Origin: Bicyclus anynana
Taxonomy: Eukaryota; Arthropoda; Insecta; Lepidoptera; Nymphalidae
DNA length: 64,000 nt
Assembly (NCBI RefSeq): GCF_947172395.1
Contig: NC_069105.1
Span: 124,001 to 188,000, forward strand
Direction of reading: 5' to 3'
Shown here: piece by piece, positions 1 to 11,000 of the stretch
How positions within the stretch are numbered: position 1 is the first letter of the stretch
How the letters are laid out: every line of letters starts with the position of its first letter
Notes under the pieces: generated by a model
Told to the model about the DNA's origin: nothing
The model's database searches: none
What the model saw: only the letters and a program-made list of their open reading frames with translations
Made by a program: the position numbers and the translations under genes

Positions 1-393
1 TATCTTTCCTCGCCAATTAAGCAACGAAAATAGTTGACAAACACAGCAAAACTTAGGAATTAACTCTATGATATCTCAGAATTCAGCTTAGCTAGGAACT
101 AGTGAGTTATCCTACCTCTTTATCTTCAATCAATAGACACCTACATTGTCTTATTCGTTTTTAATCAATTGCATTCCGAAATAATAAACTAATTAAACAG
201 GCAAATTAAATAATAAAAATTTGCCAAATATCATCACTTAACAATAGCTCACTCCAAACTAAAATTAATTTTGAGAGCAGTGAAATAAAGTCGACATTAT
301 TAAATTTTCAAATTTAATTCAGGAAATGTCAAGTATTGTTTAAAAGTAACAAACACAATTCATAAATAAAGTTCAAAACTAAAAAAAACTTAC

Positions 394-3300
394 AGTGGTT
401 ATAAACTCCAGCATGCGCCAATAAGAAGTCCAATATATGAGGGGTTGTGCTCAAAGGCAGTCTATTAGAATGATCAGCGGCGAGAACTGTGCAGACGTTA
501 ACAGCAAAGTCCTGCTCATTGGGCATGGGTGATAGCAATGATAGTGTCAACCTTTCAGATGGACCAGCAATTCTGTTGCCCGGACGAAGAGTTTCTCCTG
601 ATGCTGCAAGGTATAATATTTTATTTATTGTAATAAAATTCCTCATGCTAAAAGGCGGGAGGCCCAAACTGTTTTTCAGTTAGCATGGGTACAGTGACAT
701 GGGTACGCCTGTATGACGTTCATAATACATTCTATTATTGTGAAGCGCAGCAAACTTTTAAGAGAGAAACGAAATGTCACCTGTAGTGGGCCATTAAAAT
801 AGGTCTGATAATTAACGAATATGAATCTCTTATTGTATGTCTCCTCCAGCAATCTTTACTGCTCTACTCTGCTCTCCACGTGCTCCACAACATATTTCAT
901 GTAGACAAAATAACATATTGTTGACCACTAACAACCAACCCGAAATATTGCCCTATTTTGTTCCAATAGGACTAGAGAAAGGGCTACATTTCTGGTTTGG
1001 CCATTATTTATTGACTAGCGGACAGCCGCGATTTCTTCTGCGTGTAATTTAGTTTTTTAAAAATTCCTTGGGAACCATGAATTTTTCCGGGATAAAAAGC
1101 CTGTGTGTTAATCCAGACTAAAATCTATTTCCATTCCAAATTTCAGCCAAATCATTTCAGTAGTAGCAGCGTTAAAGAATCACAAACATACCAACAAACA
1201 TCCATACAAACACCCATACAAACTTTCACATTTATAATATTAGAAGGATTGTCTATCTTTTTCTACAGTACAATTACTTGTTAATACACTGATATGATGT
1301 AATGTTTTAATGCACTAAATGTATCAGAACAAGGCGTAAGGCTATATATAGGTGACTTATGTATTGAGTGCATCACATTAAATGGATTGTTTTTTTTTTC
1401 TGTAAATTGCCATCCATAAAATGTGGATCAGTGGACACACTTGTACGACATTCTATACAAAGAATACTACAATCTGTTTGATGCAATGTGTCTGACACTT
1501 ATGTTGCGGATATGTTAACGCTTACCATTATGCAGAAGAAGAGAAAAACTATAAATGTTTTAGTAACCTGATATATAAGTTCCACCACCAAAGGAAATCC
1601 TGGGCATTCCACTGCCCCTTCCTCTCCTAGGATCTTCATCCATGTCGTTATCATCGTCCCTTCCTGGTGGCCCTTTGGCTCTTTCATACCTGTAAAAAAT
1701 ATATTATATATATAATATATTTAAACTAAAAAAAAATTACTTTACCAACCAGTTTTTTCCAAAACTGACTTAACACAAATTATCTAGCTACACAAAAGCA
1801 TGCTTCTTTGCTGGACTAGAAATTGGGCTCGAGCTATGATGAAGCACTTTATTCTTATTCAATTCCAGAGTTGACATGTCTTTTAAAATATACATATACC
1901 AATTTTTTCAAGTCAAAAAATAAAAGATTTTTAATCATTACCCAAACACTTACTTTTCCAAATATGTGCCATATATCCTTCGTAGTAGTGTAGATCCATT
2001 TACACAGGGATGTGGTAATCGTAGTTGGCGTAAAAATGATTCCCACGTGTCATTTAGATTTACCTATAAAAAAATCAACATGGCTAGCCAATAAAATGCC
2101 ACAGTCAGGCAGGAGAGAGACTATTCTTGCCATTAGCCTATTTCAGTGGCCCTGGCCTACATGGCTAGGCCTCCTATAGTATGCGCGTTATCATCTGAGT
2201 CGTCCGGTCATAAAAGTCAAAAAAGATAGGAATGTGCAGCGCGCCTACCTGCGCACCCTAATTATCGATAAACGGCTACCTGCGCACGTGCTAATGATGA
2301 GTCAATAATGATTTGGACGATTCTGATTGGTCGGTTTCTAATGTAATTGCATTGCGTATTTTTTTTGCTATAAATGTGTTTACTGCAATTAAATAAATAC
2401 ATTCATGTGTTACTCGTTGCGCACTATGGATACTTTATTTTCTAACGTTGATCTGAAGAAATTACATGGCGATATTAGCCCTCAAGCTCGAACACTGATT
2501 CACAACGTATTTCTGTTTCTCAATGAATTGAAAAGTGATCCGAATAAAGTGGCTTCTCTAAATTTCAACAAACCACGTGAAATGGCCGCATTTGTTTGTG
2601 GTGTGAGCAGAGCGACAGTGGACCGAATCAAGACGGAAGTATTTAGTTAATAATTATATAATATGAAATATGTATTATATTAAATCAAATATTGTTAATT
2701 TTTTTAATTTTGTGAACAAGATACGATAATAAACTTTACTTATCGATAATATGTCTTTCATTGTTACACCCTTCACTAGACGGCTCCATAAGACCCATAA
2801 GTGCAAGCGAGATAGATATAGAGAAATGATTTATGGCCCTAAGACTCAGTTGTTAACGATAGTAGTATAGGAGCTAGGAGGATATTTGAATCAAAGCAAG
2901 CCCACAGGGATAATGTTCAATTTCATTAGCATGTGTCAACAACATGACACTTGTGAAAACAAAATGTCAACCAATAGCAGCCCATCAAGATTAACATTCT
3001 CTCTTTCATTGCATTGGACAAGAGAACTGGGACTGGGGCAACTTTGCCACAATTGGTTGACATTTGTCTTTTCTCTTCATGAGATATGTCATGGTGCACA
3101 TCTTGGGCATACATTAAGATCACTTTTGTGTTTCTGTGCCATGGTACACTAACATTCAGAATATATATAGCTATGTGGTTAGTCGGTACTCCGTAGCAGT
3201 AGGTGAGAGGACTACAAGCAAAATCTCTCTTATAACTAGCTTAAAGAACTTGGCCTCTTGGGCTTTGGGCTTGAGATTAGTACAAACAATCAAACAAACT

Positions 3301-3781
3301 CTTCAGCTTTAAAATTTTGATATAAATATGACAAATACTCCTCATTTCCATCCAACTAAGTGAATAACTTGGGTTACCACAACATCCAAACGTGCAAGCA
3401 TCGAACATTGGACTTTTCTCTAACCATGGAGTTATCGTGGCTTCTATAGTTACCTATGTGTAATGTATCATGTGTAATGTGTATAGATAGATAACAAACT
3501 TACCCTACTAAGGCCTCCCCGCTGTATAACAAGTGAATAAAGTAAGTACAAATCTATATCTACTCCGTTCACTACCGGTATTTTGTACGGTATACTGAAA
3601 AAGAAAATTATGTTTATATTTCACACATTCGTATTCCACGTACGTTCACTGGACATTGTGTAAGTTCTCATAAAATGTATACTCACTTTTTACTCTCATT
3701 AAACTGTTTTAAATCCTTTAGAAACGTTTCCTTATCCCGCGCATAATTTCTGGATTTAGTATTTATTTGTGATTTTGCCAT
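394..3781 (-). CDS. Bap170: Bap170/ARID2 orthologue, PBAP chromatin-remodelling subunit (5' part, partial)
   Basis: First five coding exons, reading leftwards: 3781-3687 (ATG), 3594-3504, 2063-1954, 1689-1568, 603-394; the gene continues beyond base 1. All introns are GT-AG and the phases agree throughout, giving 209 codons plus one base. Exons 1-3 encode an ARID DNA-binding domain (about residues 12-102): the core has IPYKIPVVNGVDIDLYLLYS, then VNLNDTWESFLRQL, then IYGTYLEKYER across the exon 3/4 junction, matching the ARID2 pattern (…YLRYLEKYEK…). Exon 4 is acidic, then Arg/Gly-rich. Exon 5 carries PMPNEQDFAVNVCTVL and ILDFLLAHAGVY, close to the conserved post-ARID region of ARID2. From the family, the protein is a subunit of the PBAP/PBAF SWI/SNF remodeller and acts in the nucleus. 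The start is chosen because the first exon opens with ATG just before the ARID and nothing upstream extends the frame. The donor of exon 4 (GTTACT) is weak. Confidence in the family is high; other ARID proteins lack the exon 5 match. Confidence 0.93.
1015..1255 (-). mobile_element. Helitron-like non-autonomous element (inverted)
   Basis: In Bap170 intron 4. Read on the minus strand it ends in a degenerate form of the GCGGACG…CGTCCGC hairpin followed by CTAG (1015-1018). At its other end is the characteristic TTATAATATTAGAA stretch near 1235-1250. The same terminal pair recurs about ten times in this window. The middle matches the copies at 56727 and 60880. It is non-coding. Confidence 0.7.
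2170..2873 (+). mobile_element. TIR DNA element with an intact ORF, nested in Bap170 intron 3
   Basis: The ends are imperfect inverted repeats of about 45 bp: CTCCTATAGTATGCGCGTTA at the left, and the reverse complement of the right end reads CTCCTATACTACTATCGTTA. Both continue through CTGAGTC and a shared CATAAA. Flanking CTAGG at 2165-2169 and 2874-2878 is a likely 5-bp target-site duplication. It carries one ORF (2405-2650) on the strand opposite to the host gene. It is about 0.7 kb, too short for a full transposase, so it is non-autonomous or a relic. Confidence 0.6.
2405..2650 (+). CDS. Small helix-turn-helix protein inside a TIR element (transposase N-terminus-like)
   Basis: An uninterrupted 81-codon ORF. 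An internal ATG at 2426 (MDTLFSNVDL…) gives 74 codons and is the likelier start, because the first seven residues look like upstream sequence. There is a TATA-like GCTATAAATG near 2368 and an AATAAA at 2728, so it could be a compact transcription unit. The C-terminal half reads EMAAFVCGVSRATVDRI, which has the shape of a homeodomain-like HTH (alanine-rich helix, G-V-S turn, recognition helix R-A-T-V-x-R-I), as in the N-terminal DNA-binding domains of several DDE transposases. There is no catalytic domain. It is antisense to Bap170 and lies inside its intron 3. It may be a truncated transposase, a repressor-like remnant or a domesticated peptide; I do not recognise a named gene. Confidence 0.5.
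   Translation: MCYSLRTMDTLFSNVDLKKLHGDISPQARTLIHNVFLFLNELKSDPNKVASLNFNKPREMAAFVCGVSRATVDRIKTEVFS
2945..3085 (+). mobile_element. Short MITE-like repeat (CCAATAGC family), copy 1
   Basis: It starts with ATGTCAACCAATAGCAGCCC and ends with CACAATTGGTTGACATTT, so the ends are inverted (ATGTCAACCAA/TTGGTTGACAT). The middle contains TTCTCTCTTTCATTGCATTG and GGGACTGGGGCAA. Diverged relatives lie at 15000-15085 and 63250-63385. Confidence 0.55.
3174..3280 (+). repeat. Dispersed repeat X, copy 1
   Basis: The stretch with TTAGTCGGTACTCCGTAGCA, then CAAAATCTCTCTTATAACT and GGCCTCTTGGGC, recurs in diverged form at 20215-20320 in NAT10 intron 17. Two copies with neither end defined; class unknown. Confidence 0.5.
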
Positions 3782-4363
3782 TATTGAACCTTACAGCGGA
3801 AAGGATGCTCACTGAGTTACCAACGGACACACGCGTTTGCTTACAAACAATCAACTTTAGTTGTGAAAGATTTTATCAACAAACATTTTAATTTATGATT
3901 TATTTGTTAAATTTAAGGTTTATTTGGAAAAAATGCCTTCACATTCAACCCAAAATTAGAATTTATCGCGTTTGACCATAGACAAAGATAATTTATTTAT
4001 TACACTTTATGCCACAGACTATATGTGTTTGACCATAGATGACATGACAGATGTAGATGATAAATCACAGACGTCAAAACTAAATCCACGTTAGAAATTA
4101 GAACTAATAAATATACAGTTTATAATCTCGGCGATTAACTCGCTGAGCACGAAAGAACCATTTATATACTCGTGGATACTCGTTTATGAGTTATGAATGT
4201 CATTTTGGTGTCTGATGATGAAGACGAGGGACGAGGAATTATCATTAGAATTTTTTTTAACTAAGGATATGTTTGTTTATTTGTTAGCTTAAATATCGGT
4301 AATTACACATTTTTGTAGATACTCATACTTTTTGAGTTATTTATGAAAAGCCGCTTTAGATTT

Positions 4364-4418
4364 TTGTGATTTTTCATGATAAAAATGCATGATGTATTTT
4401 TATCATGAAAAATCACAA
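4364..4418. repeat. Perfect 23-bp hairpin inside a longer palindrome
   Basis: Arms 4364-4386 and 4396-4418 are perfect reverse complements (TTGTGATTTTTCATGATAAA…) around a 9-base loop. Weaker pairing continues outwards (GAGTTATT at 4334 and AATAACTC at 4430). It looks like a fold-back MITE about 120 bp long. Confidence 0.75.
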
Positions 4419-5087
4419 TCTTCGTTTTTTAATAACTCCGAAAGTATTACTTTATTTCAAAAACTTTATATAAAAATTTTGCTTACAATTTGCTTTTCTT
4501 TTGGTTCCTGGGGTTCTTCTTATCAAAATAATTTTCACCCCCGAGAAAGGGTGCATTCACCCCCACGGCAATAGCGGATTGAAGTTCAACAAAAACGGAA
4601 ACCCTTCAAAAAGTGTACTTTAGCTATGTCTTTTCTATCCTTACATTTTAGGATATGCAAAAAAATTGTGCCATCATAACCAGCCCTTCTGAAGAACAGA
4701 TTTGACAATGAATAATACTGACAGCTGTAAAGTTAGTGAGTCAGTGCTTCGTAATATTTATGATGTGTATATTAAATTTTTCTACAATTAAATACAATAT
4801 GAAGGTAGATCAAAATATGTAAATTACTTCATGTAAGAGTAAATCTTAGGTCAATTACCATAGGACCTGCCTCGCTAGACGTTGCCCCTCTGTCAAATGT
4901 ATATAATCATTATCTAACGAGTTTATAATTATTTCAAACTACGTCTACATAATTGATGTTCCATTGTGTTAAAATAACACGTGTGTGTATTACGATTTAA
5001 ATTTATAGTTGTGTGTAGTGTAATAATAATAATATTAATAAGCCCTTTATTCTGTGTAAAGCAATTTCAATTTTTATATACATTACA

Positions 5088-5500
5088 TTAAAATTTAGTT
5101 TTTTTTTTGCAAAGAATGTCTCTTAACATAGTGTGCCTTTCGGCATAGGCCTCCAGCGACTTCCACTGCTCTCTATCTAGTGCGACCCTTCTCCAGTTTG
5201 GTACTGCTGTGAGCTTTAAGTCATCCTCCCATCTGAGGAACTGTTTGCCTCGATTCCTTCTGCCATCTCTAGGGTACCATTCCGTCACCAGTCTACTCCA
5301 CTTCCCCATTGTGTCCCTTAGCATGTGGCATGTGTGTGTGTAGTGAAAGATTTGTTAAATATTTTCGACCGCATTGGTCGATTTCTCATCAAGCGGGTTG
5401 CAGGGAGCCGCTGGATGCTCGCGTTTTGTTTTGAAGTTCATGCAAGAGGCCTATGTCCAGCAGTGTACGTCCATCGGCTGTTAATGATGATGATGATGAA
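5088..5500 (-). mobile_element. Two RTE-type LINE 3'-end fragments in opposite orientation
   Basis: 5088-5324 on the minus strand encodes the end of a reverse-transcriptase ORF (WSRLVTEWYPRDGRRNRGKQ, then WEDDL and RVALDREQWKSLEAY). That is the arrangement seen at the C-terminus of insect RTE-clade ORF2. 5380-5490 on the plus strand is the tail of a second family member: AAGCGGGTTGCAGGGAGCCG, then CAAGAGGCCTATGTCCAGCA, and a (GAT)n end. Both are 5' truncated. Confidence 0.7.
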
Positions 5501-5840
5501 ATATTTTCGATGTGTGAGCTTAACTTGTCCCCCTCAAAAACGACAATTTTGTTAATGAATGTGGAATGCGATACTAGTCCAAAGATAATTAGTCTGAGGG
5601 GTAAATAAATATTATAGAGCGACTTTGACGAGTCAAGGACAAGTCCCGTGCGCTCCTGTGTCTATAGTGATCTGTGGTCTATACTGTGCTGTCAATGTCA
5701 ATGTTATTTTCTGATGATTTTTGTCTATGAAAAATCATTAAATAGTAAACATTGACTGACATGTGTGGTGAGATCTGAGAGGTTATAAAACGTTGAGATT
5801 TACAAATTATATTTTCATGTTCTAAAATATCCAAAGAAAA

Positions 5841-7970
5841 ATGGTGAAAAAAAAAATAGACAACCGTATAAGGGTTATGATAGAAAATGGGGTAAAACTC
5901 GGCCACCGGACAATGTTTCTCCTTGTAGGAGACAAAAGCCGAGATCAAGTAAGTGTTGTAAAATTTTGCTTAAAATAATAACATACATTGATTAAGTAAT
6001 ATAATTCATTTGATATTTAATTACATGTTACTACTCATATAGAAATTCGCACAGCTATATGCTAAAAACTTGCTATTTCAGCAGTCGAATGGTAGAGTAA
6101 AACTTTGTAATTAAATGATATTTTTTTTCAACCTAAGCCCATGTTTTCTATTGTGCGTTATAACAAAACAAAAAGCAAAACGTTCAGCGATACGTCGGTC
6201 TTAAGATAAACTTAAAGTAAAATTAAGTATTAATTTAATTTATTTGTTCATGATTAGGGATTTATACTGTTTATAGTCCTATAATATTGACGTTGAAATC
6301 TTCAACTGTAAAAAAGATCCTGTTTCTATGTTTTTAGGTACCCATCTTATATGATATGCTAGTGAAATCAACAGTTAAAGCTCGTCCAACAGTGCTATGG
6401 TGCTATAAAAATAAAGATGAAGCAATCAGCAAGTAAGCCATAACTTTGTATTTTCATTATGAAATTTCCCATATGTAGCCTGCAGCACCCTTAATGCCCA
6501 TCTCCGGCCCAGGCCTAAACACCTGGCTATTTACTTATATCTGAAAAAATCTTGATAATTTTACTCTAATAATGAAATTACTTTATTAAAAAAGGTTTGC
6601 TACAACTTTCAGTACATTTTTAATTTGTCCACAACGGGGACAAGCTAAGATTGTTTACATATATAGCATATACATACCATACAGCTTGAAAAAAATTATA
6701 CAGCTTTGGTACACCGGTGAACATTTTGCCCTAGAAGAGTGATAAAAAAAATATTTTTCTTCAAGAAACAAACTTTTATTAAGCCAAGTAATTAACCAGA
6801 TCCTTATTTATACAGGCAGGTACACCCCCATATACTTTTATATGGGGGTGTACCTGCCTTCCCTGGGCCAACATTATATTGGCTGGTGGGCATTCTCCTT
6901 TATATTATAGACAAAATTTATAAATTAATTACCTGAATATTCTCAATATTGCAAAGTGTGCAGCTGAGGCATTAAAACAACTTTTAAAATCTTATTATGC
7001 CCTTACTAAAAATACCACAAGATACATTGTTTGGTTGCATGTTAGGCCTACTGTTTGGATTTTTCTTGCTACCACAAGATGGACCAAACACCGGCATGAT
7101 GGTGCTGAGATATTTGTCTGGAAAAGAAAATTCTCAAAAAAATGTCTTAACTTTTATTTCAAACTTCTACTTTTATCATAAATGTTTTATCTATATTTCA
7201 GTCATGGACGTAAAAGAGCAAAGAAGATAGCTGCTGGTAAATTAGAAGTGTCAGAAGAATCTCTCTTTGATTCATTTAGAGTTGCCACTACTATACATGG
7301 TAGATACTACTCTGAGAGCCATGCTATGCTTGGACAAACTTATGGTGTTTGTGTTTTACAGGTAACTTGGTTTTGTATGTCATTCTGTGGGGGTATAGAT
7401 CATAAGGTTCTGAGTTAATTGTGGGTCAGGGCTACTAAATATTGAATTTTCCTTTTATCTGAGATAGTCTATAAATAGCTGTCATTTCTTTTATAATAAT
7501 TTCACAGGATTTTGAAGCTTTAACACCAAACTTGATGGCCCGAACTATAGAAACAGTGGAAGGAGGTGGTCTAATTATATTCTTGTTGAAAACTATGGAC
7601 TCATTGAGGCAGTTGCACTCTATATCTATGGATGTTCATTCAAGGTAAAAAATTTTGAATTTTGACAAAATCTTTAAAGTGACACATTAGTCATTGACCT
7701 CTTATAATGAAAGGATGCACAATCATGTAGAAAATTTCACCTCAAAACTGGTCAACTTTGCAGTTGACAGTTTTAGAATTTTTGGTAAAGAAAGTTATAC
7801 CTAAAGGCCTTTAAATATAGTCCAATATTCAATAAAATGCCAAATTCAGAGCAAATTCAACCTTAAGGATTGAGTTTATGGTAGAATTTGCAAATGCATC
7901 TACTTGAATTGAGTGCCAAGAAGTTGTTTGACACTCAATGAGTGGGGTCGTTGGTCGCTGATTGTACATC

Positions 7971-8052
<82 letters not shown>

Positions 8053-11000
8053 TCATCCATCATCATCATCATCTTCAGTATTTTGATGTACATAACAAAA
8101 AAAATATCACTTGTCTGAAACTGAAGGAAAAACATTGTAATAAAACCTGCATACCAGAGAATTTCTCTGCATGTGTGAAGTCTGTCAATCCACATTGGGC
8201 CAGTGTGGTGGACTATTGGTCTAACCCCTCTCATTCTGAGAGGAGACTCGACTCAGCAGTGACCAAATATGGATTGATAATGATGAATGATGATGAACAA
8301 AAAATCTTTATTTTGATTTTAAATTTTACTGTGCTTCAGATTCAAAACAGAAGCCTATGACACAGTGGTGAACAGATTCAACGAGCGATTCCTGCTGTCC
8401 TTAGCTGATAACCCTCGATGTCTTGTTCTGGACGACTCTCTGACTGTACTGCCTATATCATCTAAAACTGCTCAGATAGAACCTGTTGATGCTGTCCCAG
8501 AGGTAAATATTTAATATTATATTTAATGGCCCCAATAGCTCAACGGTAAGAGCGGTCAGACTCATCACTGAGGGGTGGTGGTTCAATCACCGTCCTGTTG
8601 GTCTTTTGTCATACCCACTCCTAACACAGTCTTTCCCGATTAATTGGAGGGGAATGGGAATATTGGTCATATTTAAAAAAAAAAAAAGATAGGGCAAATA
8701 TTCTTTTAAATAAAATATATTACTAGCGGACGCTCGCGACTTCGTCCATGTGGAAATCGATGTAAAGTTTCAACCCCTATTCCACCGATTTTAAAATTTT
8801 CGCATGTTTTATAGGTACATGATAAATAGTCCACTAATCATTTTACAAAACTATAACTCAAAACATGAATGATTTGTATCAAGAAATTTCAACCCTTTAG
8901 GGGTAGAATTTTTCAAAATCTTGAATGACATTATTTTTAGTATTTTTTTGGTAGTACACATAGATTACATTTTTACAAATGTAGCTTGAAAAATTAAGGA
9001 CTTTCTATACAAACTTTCAACCCCTGTTTCAAACAGACCAGGTAACTTATCTATATAGTACATATGTTTTCTTACAGCGAGTAAACCCAAAACTGACGGA
9101 TCTGGTGACGTCACTGTCGGACACGCCGCCGGCCGGGCCACTGGTCGCGCTGTGTCGCACATACGAGCAGGCGACCGCTCTGGTCGCGCTCATCAACACT
9201 TTGGCGGACAAACAGACCAGGTAACTTATCTAAAATATATAGTATGTAGATGTAACGTGTTTGTCTATAGGTTTTTTACAGGATATACTTTGCAGAGAGT
9301 ACACAGGAACTTTTGACGGCCTCCGTGGCGCAGTGGTAAGCGCGGTGGATTTACAAGACGGAGGTCCTGGGTTCGATCCCCGGCTGGACCGATTGAGGTT
9401 TTCTTAATTGGTCCAGGTCTGGCTGGTGGGAGGCTTCGGCCGTGGCTAGTTACCACCCTACCGACAAAGACGTACCGCCAAGCGATTTAGCGTTCCGGTA
9501 CGATGTCGTGTAGAAACCGAAAGGGGTGTGGATTTTCATCCTCCTCCTAACAAGTTAGCCCGCTTCCATCTTAGACTGCATCATCACTTACCATCAGGTG
9601 AGATTGTAGTCAAGGGCTAACTTGTAAAGAATAAAAAAAAAAAAAAAACTTTTTAATCTAGTTCCTCCATCACCATTCCACTACAGAACGGTGAAAGTCC
9701 ATGAACAGTGGCATTTGTTGTTGTTGATATCCAGCACGAAATGTGTTTCAATGTTTCTAATAAGAACATCGATGATATAGAATACCCTTCCTTTTCTTTG
9801 CTATAAATAAAGGAGTGCTATAAAAACAAAAAATCAGATAAATCGAAAAATTAAATTGGTTAAATTTTGTATTGAATTTATTATTTCGGATATTCAAAAA
9901 GATTTAGTAGAACAAATGACAATGCTCATGATGAATGAATCATCTAAAATGTTGACAAATACACCGCGAGTATTTCTTAAATGACCGAAAGACCATGAAT
10001 CCCTTCGCGTGATAATCTGTTTTCACAAAATTTCCTAGACAAAAAGTAACCTATATGGTTATCCATATTATCTATCGTCATTCTAAATATTAAACAAATC
10101 AGTCCATTAATCGTGGCGTGAAAGATAAACAAACATATTCAATTACACACACGAACTTGTCTCCTTTATAATGTGAGTGTAATTGAAAAAAAAAAAATCT
10201 ATTTCAGGCCTCCTCACTGCCTCACAGCAGCCAGAGGTAGAGGCAAATCAGCCTGTCTAGGCTTAGCCGTCTCCGCTGCCGTGGCTTTAGGCTATGTGAA
10301 CATCTACGTCACCTCCCCGCACCCAGAGAACTTGATCACATTGTTCGAGTTTGTACTAAAAGGATTGGATGCTTGCCTTTATCAAGAACATATTGATTAT
10401 AACATCGTGAGGTCGACCAATCCGGATTTCAAGAAGGCTATTGTTAGGATCAATATTGCGAGGAATTCGAGGCAGACTGTACAGGTATTGTAAATTTTAT
10501 TAATTATGTTTGTCATATTGTCAATCTGCTTTAGCAGTTTCTGGGAGACCCTAAAATCATATTAATACAGATAATATTTTTTAAAAAGAAAACATGCTGT
10601 ATAAAGCTGTAACAAATTTTACTGGTGATGATGTTTTTTATATTTTATTTTATGTCACACAAATGAAAGAGTTATTGGATCAAATGATATATAGGTGTAA
10701 GGCTGCAAAATAGTTATTTGCTGTGTGTGTATCGAATACTGTGCAAGTGAATCGATAAATAAAATAATCCACATGCAAAGCAAGGGTTCAAAAAAAATCT
10801 TGCATTTATAGCATGCGAAACTTTCGCTTGCTATAAATAAATTAAACTTTATATCTGAAAGCATTAATGATAGTCTCGCTCAAGAGAAATAAACTGGCAA
10901 GTCCTAGTTTGCTATTACTGACATTATATTGACATGACATGAGTAATATTGCTCAGCTACCCTATTTGCTTGAGAATATTTTTAGCAATTTAACTCAATC

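Larger units (their letters stand above)
3782..5840. other. Intergenic interval between divergent Bap170 and NAT10
   Basis: The two start codons face away from each other across 2.06 kb. The first 300 bases upstream of Bap170 (3782-4100) are AT-rich. I see no clear TATA box at a fixed distance from either ATG. The middle is taken up by a perfect hairpin (4364-4418) and RTE-type LINE pieces (5088-5500). The 190 bases before the NAT10 ATG include GACGAGTCAAGGAC and no TE match. A shared promoter is unlikely at this spacing; each gene probably has its own. Confidence 0.5.

Noticed and set aside
7829..8360. Poly-Asp and poly-Ser ORFs around 7960-8060
   Set aside because: Both are translations of the (CAT)n microsatellite in an NAT10 intron; the flanks are a MITE and a SINE.
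9310..9390. tRNA gene
   Set aside because: A and B boxes are present but the sequence continues into a repeated SINE body with a poly-A tail; five family members are in the window.
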